NCBI RefSeq assembly: GCF_001648475.1
Contig: NZ_LXSQ01000031.1
Span: forward strand, 1 to 22,048
DNA length: 22,048 nucleotides
Source: Eikenella halliae
GTDB taxonomy: Bacteria > Pseudomonadota > Gammaproteobacteria > Burkholderiales > Neisseriaceae
Reading direction: 5' to 3'
Shown: positions 5,372 through 11,080 of the stretch, piece by piece
Position numbering within the stretch: position 1 is the first letter of the stretch
How the letters are laid out: each line of letters opens with the position of its first letter
Notes under the pieces: model-generated
The model's database searches: none
The model's input: only the letters and a program-made list of their open reading frames with translations
Told to the model about the DNA's origin: nothing
Program-made: the position numbers and the translations under genes

Positions 5372-6208
5372 ATGCGTTTATTGAAAACCCCCAGCGTGCT
5401 GCCCGGCTTCAACCTGAGCCTGGGCATTACCGTATTGTGCCTCTCGCTTTTGGTGGTGCTGCCTTTTGCCATGATGGCGGTGAAAACCGCGCAGATGGGG
5501 TGGGCGGCGTTTTGGCACACGGTGTCCGAGCCGCGCGTGCTCGCTTCGGTGTGGCTGAGTTTGCGCATGTCGTTCTTCGCCATGCTCACCAATATCGTGT
5601 TCGGCACGCTGGTGGCCTGGGTGCTGGTGCGCTATGAGTTTCCGGGGCGGCATTTGGCCAATGCGCTGGTAGACCTGCCCTTCGCGCTGCCCACGGCGGT
5701 TACCGGCATTGCGCTGGCCACGCTGTACGCGCCCAACGGCTGGATCGGTCGCTGGTTTGCCAAAATGGATATTCAGGTAGCCTTCACGCCCAAGGGGATT
5801 TGGATTGCGCTGGTGTTTGTGAGCCTGCCGTTTATCGTGCGCGCGGTGCAGCCGGTGCTGGAGGAATTGTCGGGCGAATACGAAGAGGCGGCGGCCTCGC
5901 TGGGCGCGGGGCGGTTCACCACCTTCCGCCGCGTCATCCTGCCGGAAATCGCGCCCGCGCTGCTCACCGGGGCGGGTATGATGTTTGCCCGCGCCACGGG
6001 CGAATTCGGCTCGGTGATTTTCATTGCGGGCAATATCCCGATGGAATCGGAAATCCTGCCGCTCATCATCACCGGCAAGCTGGAGCAATACGATGTGCAG
6101 GGCGCATCGGCCGTGGCGCTGTTTATGCTGCTGATTTCCTTCTTCATCCTGTTTGCGCTCAATATCGGCCAGTGGGCGCTGGGCAAACGCGGGGGCGCGA
6201 AAGCATGA
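5372..6208 (+). CDS. cysT: Sulfate/thiosulfate ABC transporter permease CysT
   Basis: Inner-membrane permease (278 aa; also named CysU) of the sulfate/thiosulfate importer. About six hydrophobic segments start at residues 13-36. DLPFALPTAVTGIALATLY (about 101-119) is characteristic of CysT. The EAA loop (EEAAASLGAGRFTTFRRVIL) lies near 171-191 and GEFGSVIFIAGNIP near 211-224. Start ATG at 5372 fits the family N-terminus (PSVLPGF); no strong Shine-Dalgarno is visible. It is the first gene of cysT-cysW-cysA and its stop overlaps the cysW ATG by 4 bp. A perfect DUS (5772-5783) lies inside the gene. No periplasmic sulfate-binding gene (sbp or cysP) lies nearby. Confidence 0.95.
   Translation: MRLLKTPSVLPGFNLSLGITVLCLSLLVVLPFAMMAVKTAQMGWAAFWHTVSEPRVLASVWLSLRMSFFAMLTNIVFGTLVAWVLVRYEFPGRHLANALVDLPFALPTAVTGIALATLYAPNGWIGRWFAKMDIQVAFTPKGIWIALVFVSLPFIVRAVQPVLEELSGEYEEAAASLGAGRFTTFRRVILPEIAPALLTGAGMMFARATGEFGSVIFIAGNIPMESEILPLIITGKLEQYDVQGASAVALFMLLISFFILFALNIGQWALGKRGGAKA
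5772..5783 (-). repeat. DUS embedded in cysT
   Basis: TTCAGGTAGCCT read in frame as ATT CAG GTA GCC TTC (I-Q-V-A-F). It is a perfect uptake sequence inside coding DNA. Confidence 0.9.
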
Positions 6209-7056
6209 AAACCAATCCGAACATCACCGAGCCCAGATGGCTGCAATGGCTGCTTATCGGCACCGCGCTGGCTTTTCTGCTGCTGATGCTAGTGATCCCG
6301 CTCGCGGCGGTGTTTTACGAAGCCCTGCGCGAGGGCTGGCAAACCTATCTGGAATCGCTCACCAACCCCGAAGCCCGCGCCGCCATCCGCCTCACGCTGA
6401 TTGCCGCAGCCATCGTGGTGCCCGTCAACGCGGTGCTCGGCATCGCCATAGCCTGGCTGCTCACCCGTTTCGACTTCCGCGGCAAGCAGCTGTTCACCAC
6501 CCTGCTCGACCTGCCCTTTTCCGTGTCGCCCGTGGTGGCCGGGCTGATGTTTGTGATGCTGTTCGGCGCGCACACCGCATTGGGCGGCTGGCTGGAGGCG
6601 CGGGGCGTGCAGATTATCTTCGCCATTCCCGGCATCATCCTCGCCACCCTGTTCGTTACCTTCCCCTTCGTAGCCCGCGAGCTCATCCCGCTGATGCAGG
6701 CGCAGGGCGAAAGCGAAGAGCAGGCCGCGCTGATTTTGGGCGCGAACGGTTGGCAGATGTTTTGGCGCATCACCCTGCCCAACATCAAATGGGCGCTGCT
6801 CTACGGCCTCATCCTCACCAACGCCCGCGCCATGGGCGAATTCGGCGCGGTAAGCGTGGTGTCCGGCCACATCCGCGGCGAAACCAACACCATCCCGCTT
6901 TTGGTGGAAATCCTTTACAACGAATACCGCTTCACCGCCGCCTTCGCCCTCTCCAGCCTCTTGGCCGTGCTCGCCATCGCCACGCTGGTGCTGCAAGACA
7001 TCCTCACCCGCATCCAAAACCGCAAACTGGCCGCCGCCGCAAGGAGCAAGCAATGA
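6205..7056 (+). CDS. cysW: Sulfate/thiosulfate ABC transporter permease CysW
   Basis: Second inner-membrane permease (283 aa) of the sulfate/thiosulfate importer, pairing with CysT. The N-terminal hydrophobic segment spans about 14-37. LDLPFSVSPVVAGLMFVMLF (about 101-120) is a CysW hallmark. The EAA loop (EEQAALILGANGWQMFWRIT) is near 171-190 and GEFGAVSVVSGHIRGET near 211-227. The ATG at 6205 overlaps the cysT stop (ATGA), and its own stop overlaps the cysA ATG in the same way, so all three proteins are probably made by coupled translation. Length matches E. coli CysW (291 aa) closely. Confidence 0.95.
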   Translation: MKTNPNITEPRWLQWLLIGTALAFLLLMLVIPLAAVFYEALREGWQTYLESLTNPEARAAIRLTLIAAAIVVPVNAVLGIAIAWLLTRFDFRGKQLFTTLLDLPFSVSPVVAGLMFVMLFGAHTALGGWLEARGVQIIFAIPGIILATLFVTFPFVARELIPLMQAQGESEEQAALILGANGWQMFWRITLPNIKWALLYGLILTNARAMGEFGAVSVVSGHIRGETNTIPLLVEILYNEYRFTAAFALSSLLAVLAIATLVLQDILTRIQNRKLAAAARSKQ

Positions 7057-8129
7057 GCATCACCATCCAAAACATCAACAAACACTTCGGCAGCTTCCAC
7101 GCCCTGCAAAACATCCGCCTCGAAGTGCCCACCGGCAAGCTCGTCTCCCTGCTGGGCCCCTCCGGCTGCGGCAAAACCACCCTGCTGCGCATCATCGCCG
7201 GGCTGGAAAACGCCGACAGCGGCCAAATCCTGTTCGACGGCCAAGACGTAACCCGCCAGCACGTGCGCGAGCGCAAAGTCGGCTTCGTCTTCCAACACTA
7301 CGCCCTCTTCCGACACATGAACGTGGCCGACAACATCGCCTTCGGCCTCACCGTGCTGCCCCGCGCCCAACGCCCGAGTAAAGCCCGAATCCGCGAAAAA
7401 GTGGCCGGCCTGCTCAAGCTCGTGCAGCTCGAACACCTCGCCAAATCCTACCCCCACCAAATCTCCGGCGGCCAGCGCCAGCGCATCGCACTCGCCCGCG
7501 CCTTGGCCGTAGAGCCCAAACTGCTGCTGCTCGACGAGCCCTTCGGCGCGCTGGACGCCAAAGTGCGCAAAGAGCTGCGCACCTGGCTGCGCCAGCTGCA
7601 CCACGAGCTCGGCATCACCAGCATCCTCGTTACCCACGACCAGGAAGAAGCCCTGGAAATTTCCGACCAAATCGTCGTCATGAACCACGGCCGCATCGAA
7701 CAATCCGGCAGCGCCGACACCCTCTACAGGCTACCTGAAAACGCCTTCGTAACCGAATTCCTCGGCGAAACCGATTCCTTCGAAGGCCGCATCGAACGCG
7801 GGCAGTGGCACTACCTCGGCTACGCCTGGCCGCTGCCGCCGGGCAAACGCTGGCAGGAGCAAAGCGCCCTGGGCTACATCCGCCCGCACGAATGGCAAAT
7901 TGACCCCGAACGCCCCATGCTCCGCGCCGCCATCGAAAGCCTGCACCACACCGGCGCCCTCACCCGCCTCACCCTGCGCGAACAAGCCCCCAACGGCCAA
8001 ACCCTGCAGGCCAGCTTCGCCGCCACCGAAGCCGACCGCCTCGGCCTCGCCCCCGGCCAAATCCTGCCGCTCGCCCCCCGGCAGGTGTACGTGTTCAGCC
8101 ACAGCGATTTGATCGAATACGCCATCTAG
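7053..8129 (+). CDS. cysA: Sulfate/thiosulfate ABC transporter ATP-binding protein CysA
   Basis: ATPase subunit (358 aa; E. coli CysA has 365) driving sulfate/thiosulfate import. Walker A is GPSGCGKTT (35-43), the Q-loop is Q81, the signature is SGGQ (138-141), Walker B is LLLLDE (157-162) and the H-loop is His195. The C-terminal part from about 240 carries the TOBE-like regulatory region found in full-length CysA. AAGGAG lies 6 nt before the ATG, which overlaps the cysW stop (ATGA). A perfect DUS at 7728-7739 encodes RLPE at about residues 226-229, using codons AGG CTA CCT that look unusual for this gene. An inverted DUS hairpin at 8150-8206 ends the operon. Confidence 0.95.
   Translation: MSITIQNINKHFGSFHALQNIRLEVPTGKLVSLLGPSGCGKTTLLRIIAGLENADSGQILFDGQDVTRQHVRERKVGFVFQHYALFRHMNVADNIAFGLTVLPRAQRPSKARIREKVAGLLKLVQLEHLAKSYPHQISGGQRQRIALARALAVEPKLLLLDEPFGALDAKVRKELRTWLRQLHHELGITSILVTHDQEEALEISDQIVVMNHGRIEQSGSADTLYRLPENAFVTEFLGETDSFEGRIERGQWHYLGYAWPLPPGKRWQEQSALGYIRPHEWQIDPERPMLRAAIESLHHTGALTRLTLREQAPNGQTLQASFAATEADRLGLAPGQILPLAPRQVYVFSHSDLIEYAI
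7728..7739 (+). repeat. DUS embedded in cysA
   Basis: Perfect AGGCTACCTGAA read as AGG CTA CCT GAA (R-L-P-E). The surrounding 18 bp (TACAGGCTACCTGAAAAC, Y-R-L-P-E-N) are identical to the DUS context inside the DUF484 gene at 19329-19346. Confidence 0.9.
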
Positions 8130-8149
8130 CCCAAGCAGAACCGAATGGC

Positions 8150-8206
8150 AAAGGCTACCTGAAAACACCGGCTTCAATGAAGCCAAAACTTTTCAGGTAG
8201 CCTTTT
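8150..8206 (+). terminator. Terminator after cysA (inverted DUS with inner hairpin)
   Basis: AGGCTACCTGAA (8152-8163) pairs with TTCAGGTAGCCT (8192-8203). A second perfect hairpin, GGCTTC-AAT-GAAGCC (8170-8184), sits in the loop, and TTTT ends at 8206. Confidence 0.8.
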
Positions 8207-8258
8207 CCGTTACAGCTATAGGCGGCAGGGTGTGGCGCACCCGCCATCCCGGTTTCCA

Positions 8259-8325
8259 TATAGTGAATTAACAAAAAACAGTACAGCGTTGCCTCGCCTT
8301 GCCCTGATTTTTGTTAATCCACTAT
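8259..8325. repeat. Internally deleted Correia-type element, 67 bp
   Basis: Both ends are present (TATAGTGAATTAACAAAAAA and, on the minus strand, ATAGTGGATTAACAAAAATC), but 37 bp of the core are missing compared with the 2260 copy. The breakpoint lies at a GCCTTG direct repeat that flanks the missing segment in the longer copy, which points to slippage or short-repeat recombination. Confidence 0.85.
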
Positions 8326-8367
8326 GCAACAGCGTGCGCCCTGCATCTCGAGCCCTGCCCATGCTGC

Positions 8368-8403
8368 AAAGGCTACCTGAAAGCAGGTTTCAGGTAGCCT
8401 TTA
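8368..8403 (-). terminator. Terminator of the HAD phosphatase gene (inverted DUS pair)
   Basis: AGGCTACCTGAA (8370-8381) and TTCAGGTAGCCT (8389-8400) form a 12-bp stem with a tight 7-nt loop, just after the stop codon of the minus-strand gene. Confidence 0.75.
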
Positions 8404-8407
8404 TCCT

Positions 8408-9052
8408 TTAATCTGCCAGCCAGGCCGCCAAGCTGGTCAGGCTGTCGAGCATGGCCAGGTGCGGGGCGGTTTGCAGTTGGGCGGGGGTGTGGGCGCCGGT
8501 GGTGAGGGCGATGGCGGGGCTTTGAGCGTTGTGCGCCATGTGCAAATCGTGGGTGGTGTCGCCGATTACCAGGGCTTCGGCCGGGTGCACGCCCAATTCG
8601 TCGCAGATGGAGAGCACCATTTCCGGCTGGGGCTTGGAAGCGCATTCGTCAACGGTGCGGGTGGCGAGGAAGAGGCTGCGCGTGTCGGTTTCATCCAAGG
8701 CGGCATCGAGCCCGCGCCGGCCTTTGCCGGTGGCCACGGCGAGCCAGTAGTGCTGTTGCAGCCGCTGCAGGGTATTGCCTGCGTCGGGGAACAAAACGGT
8801 TTGCTCGCGGTGGTGGTGGAATTCGTGCTGATAGGCGCGGATGGCGGCTTCGGTTTGCTGTTGATCCAGCTGCGGACAGAGGCGGCGCAGGGCTTCGCGC
8901 AGACTCAGGCCGATGGTGGCGCGAATGTCGGCCTCGGCGGGCGGCGGCCAGCCGAAGCGGCAAAAAGAATTTTGCACGCCCTGCACGATTTGGGCGGTGG
9001 AATCGGCTAAGGTGCCGTCCCAGTCGAAAATCAATACGCGATAGGGTTTCAT
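8408..9052 (-). CDS. HAD-superfamily hydrolase, phosphoglycolate-phosphatase-like
   Basis: Soluble phosphatase-like enzyme of 214 aa with all four HAD motifs. Motif I is FDWDGTLADS with nucleophile Asp10 and Asp12; motif II is the Thr in VATGKGRRGL; motif III is the Lys in SKPQPEM; motif IV is GDTTHD. The alpha-helical cap between motifs I and II is of subclass IA, as in Gph. The substrate cannot be read from the sequence. Start: AAGGA lies 6 nt before the ATG at 9052 but directly abuts the alternative ATG at 9058 (two residues longer), so 9052 is preferred. It is the last gene of the minus-strand group rluC, small unknown gene, HAD gene. Confidence 0.85.
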   Translation of the reverse strand: MKPYRVLIFDWDGTLADSTAQIVQGVQNSFCRFGWPPPAEADIRATIGLSLREALRRLCPQLDQQQTEAAIRAYQHEFHHHREQTVLFPDAGNTLQRLQQHYWLAVATGKGRRGLDAALDETDTRSLFLATRTVDECASKPQPEMVLSICDELGVHPAEALVIGDTTHDLHMAHNAQSPAIALTTGAHTPAQLQTAPHLAMLDSLTSLAAWLAD

Positions 9053-9079
9053 GAGCATTCCTTGATGTGTTTGGGGTTT

Positions 9080-9105
9080 AGGCTACCTGAATTTTCAGGT
9101 AGCCT
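9080..9105 (-). terminator. Inverted DUS hairpin between small gene and HAD gene
   Basis: AGGCTACCTGAA (9080-9091) and TTCAGGTAGCCT (9094-9105) are separated by 2 bp, an almost perfect 26-bp palindrome. It overlaps the stop codon of the small gene upstream. No strong T-run follows, so it may act as a processing or partial termination signal. Confidence 0.6.
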
Positions 9106-9323
9106 CACTTGAAGCTGCGCCCTGCGCCGTGCAGCAAGGCGTTAATCATGATTTCATCGGCTTCCGCCTCGGCTTGGCGGCACACCGTTTCCTGCCGGAT
9201 GATTTCCTCCAAATCGGCACGGCCGCTCTCGACGGGCTGGGTGATCACCTGCTTGGGGCGCTCCAAAGAAAAGCCTTCCGGCAGGATTACTTTGAATTTG
9301 GGCTGCTTATCGTTTTGCTGCAT
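9105..9323 (-). CDS. Small protein of unknown function
   Basis: A 72-aa protein that I do not recognise. It is hydrophilic, without a signal peptide or membrane segment. The middle (about 35-60) is rich in Glu, Ala, Gln and Ile and is probably helical (DLEEIIRQETVCRQAEAEAD). The reading frame is supported by AAGGA 7 nt before the ATG and by its position between rluC and the HAD gene on the same strand. Its TGA overlaps a DUS hairpin. It could be cotranscribed with rluC if the DUS hairpin at 9352-9404 is leaky. Confidence 0.7.
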   Translation of the reverse strand: MQQNDKQPKFKVILPEGFSLERPKQVITQPVESGRADLEEIIRQETVCRQAEAEADEIMINALLHGAGRSFK

Positions 9324-9351
9324 ATCTTTCCTTTTTGGCTAAATGGCAAAC

Positions 9352-9404
9352 AGGCTACCTGAAAAACGGAGCCGGAATCGTGAGCTTGCTTTTTCAGGTA
9401 GCCT
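9352..9404 (-). terminator. Inverted DUS hairpin downstream of rluC
   Basis: AGGCTACCTGAA (9352-9363) pairs with TTCAGGTAGCCT (9393-9404), with further A/T pairs and a loop of about 29 nt. It begins immediately after the rluC stop codon. Confidence 0.65.
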
Positions 9405-9405
9405 C

Positions 9406-10377
9406 TTACTCCTGCCGCAAGCTCTCAAGCATCTGACGCAGCTCTTCCGGCAGCGGCGCGGTGAGCACCAGCGTTTCGCCGCTTGCCGGGTGTTCGAGCT
9501 CCAAGCGGTGGGCGTGCAGGAACATGCGTTTGAGGCCGAGCTTTTTCAGGCGGCGGTTGGCGGTGTAGTCGCCGTAGCGTTCGTCGCCGGCAATCGGGCA
9601 GTTTTGCGACTGCATGTGCACACGGATTTGGTGGGTGCGGCCGGTGCGCAGCGTGGCTTCCATCAGGCTCAAGGCGGAAAGCCCTACCGCATGCAGCGGC
9701 GCGCCGCCGAAGCTTTCCAGCACGCGGAACAGCGTGTGCGCGCTCTGCCCTTCTTCACTCACGCGCACCATTTTCTCGCCAGCCGCGCCGGTGTATTTGA
9801 ACAGCGGCAGCTTCACCTGCCGCACGCCATGCGGCCACGCGCCCATGCCCAGCGCCAAATATACTTTTTCCGGCTTATCGTTGCGCCAGGCTTCGTGCAG
9901 CTTCACCAATGCGCTGCGCTTTTTTGCCACCACCAATAATCCGCTGGTATCTTTGTCCAACCGGTGCACCAATTCCAAATAACGCGCCTGCGGCCGGGCG
10001 CGGCGCAGCTGTTCTATCACGCCGAAGCTCACGCCGCTGCCGCCGTGCACGGCCACGCCGGAAGGTTTGTCCACCACCAAAAGGTGTTCGTCTTCAAACA
10101 CAATGTCAAACTCGCGCGGCGGCACGGCAGCCCCTGCCTGCCCGGCTTTCTGCGCCAGCCGGATCGGCGGAACCCGCACTTCGTCGCCCGCGGCCAAACG
10201 GCTGTCGGCAGCAGCGCGTTTTTTGTTCACGCGCACTTCGCCGCCCCGGATGATGCGGTGGATATGGCTCTTGGGCACGCCTTTGAGCAGGCGGATGAGA
10301 AAGTTATCCAAACGCTGCCCGGCAGCGGCTTCGTCCACGCTCAAATAATTGACTGAATTTTTGCTAATTGCTGGCAT
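9406..10377 (-). CDS. rluC: 23S rRNA pseudouridine synthase RluC
   Basis: RluA-family pseudouridine synthase (323 aa) that in E. coli modifies U955, U2504 and U2580 of 23S rRNA. An N-terminal S4 RNA-binding domain spans about residues 20-70 (RLDNFLIRLLKGVPKSHIHRI). The catalytic Asp141 is in HRLDKDTSG (E. coli RluC Asp144). VDKPSGVAVHGG (102-113) and RTGRTHQIRVH complete the family motifs. Divergent placement next to rne is the same as in E. coli and argues for RluC rather than RluD. The ATG at 10377 has only a weak purine-rich site upstream (AGGA about 10 nt away). The candidate rne promoter overlaps its first codons. Confidence 0.93.
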   Translation of the reverse strand: MPAISKNSVNYLSVDEAAAGQRLDNFLIRLLKGVPKSHIHRIIRGGEVRVNKKRAAADSRLAAGDEVRVPPIRLAQKAGQAGAAVPPREFDIVFEDEHLLVVDKPSGVAVHGGSGVSFGVIEQLRRARPQARYLELVHRLDKDTSGLLVVAKKRSALVKLHEAWRNDKPEKVYLALGMGAWPHGVRQVKLPLFKYTGAAGEKMVRVSEEGQSAHTLFRVLESFGGAPLHAVGLSALSLMEATLRTGRTHQIRVHMQSQNCPIAGDERYGDYTANRRLKKLGLKRMFLHAHRLELEHPASGETLVLTAPLPEELRQMLESLRQE

Positions 10378-10389
10378 TTTCTCTATAAT
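10361..10389 (+). promoter_or_regulatory. Candidate rne promoter overlapping the rluC start
   Basis: TTGCTA (10361-10366) and a perfect TATAAT (10384-10389) are spaced by exactly 17 bp on the plus strand. Transcription would begin near 10396 and produce a leader of about 685 nt before rne. A weaker candidate, TTGTTC-16-TAAAAA, lies at 10480-10507. Confidence 0.6.
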
Positions 10390-10529
10390 CCTCTCCCTGC
10401 CGACACCGTGCCTGGGCTACCTGAAAGCCAAGCTTCAACGAAGCGAAAAACAAAGGGTGCCGCCGGGTTGGCAAGTTGATTGTTCACTGTTTATTTTATC
10501 GTAAAAAGACAATTCCGAACGGCTTTCCT

Positions 10530-10556
10530 CTGCCTGCCGCGCATTTTGGCGGGCAG
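10530..10556 (+). promoter_or_regulatory. Hairpin in the rne leader
   Basis: CTGCCTGCC (10530-10538) pairs with GGCGGGCAG (10548-10556) with one G-U pair and a 9-nt loop. No T-run follows, so it is not an intrinsic terminator. It is a candidate structural element for RNase E autoregulation. Confidence 0.4.
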
Positions 10557-10665
10557 ATTGAAATAGTAATTGAGTTTACGGCTCCGGCAGCCCAAACGGC
10601 CTAAGACGCGACCAGCGCGCCGCCGCACCCGCTGCCGGGCTTAAAGAAGACCACAACACCGAATT

Positions 10666-10766
10666 AATAACGGATTAAGTTTAAACCAAAGCCAAGCGGC
10701 GAGCCGCAACCCAAGCAGTACGGCAAAACCAGCCAACACAGCCTTGCTTTAAACCAATCCGCTATA
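10666..10766. repeat. Decayed Correia-type element
   Basis: The left end AATAACGGATTAAGTTTAAA and right end TTTAAACCAATCCGCTATA keep the terminal-repeat pattern with substitutions. The core retains GGCGAGCCGCA and AGTACGGCAAAACCAGCCAAC. The ATTTAAACC-like interior resembles the meningococcal form of the repeat. Confidence 0.65.
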
Positions 10767-11080
10767 CCCCGCCGCAAGCAACCGCCACCCGGCCTGCCGC
10801 GGCTTGCCAAATCAGCCGCCCGTCCGGCGACCAGCGCGGCAGCGATGCCCGCCCCGCTCTTTCACTACCTTCTTTACCGTTTTCTGCCCGCGCCCGATGC
10901 CGGCTGCCCGACCGCCCCGGCGGTTTGCCGCACACCGCGCTTCAGGCTCACACAGCATACGGCTGCCGGTTTTAACTTCGTTGAAACTTTGTTTTCAGGT
11001 AGCCTTCCCCAGCGGCAGTAAAGCGGCTAAACTGATTACGCGCTTCGGAATTGCAAACCAACCAAAAGGTTAGCAATATC

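Larger units (their letters stand above)
10378..11080. other. Long non-coding region between rluC and rne
   Basis: 703 bp without a convincing gene. It contains two promoter candidates for rne, a hairpin at 10530-10556, a decayed Correia-type element (10666-10766), an 11/12 DUS (GGGCTACCTGAA, 10414-10425) and a perfect DUS (10994-11005). It is probably mostly the rne 5' leader. RNase E genes are known to have long 5' leaders used for feedback control. Confidence 0.65.

Noticed and set aside
6153..7052. Upstream extension of the cysA frame through cysW
   Set aside because: The extension is Arg/His/Pro-rich out-of-frame sequence of cysW. The true cysA start at 7053 has a strong ribosome binding site.
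10804..11073. 89-codon open frame in the rne leader
   Set aside because: Pro/Arg-rich composition, no ribosome binding site, overlaps a DUS and the leader.
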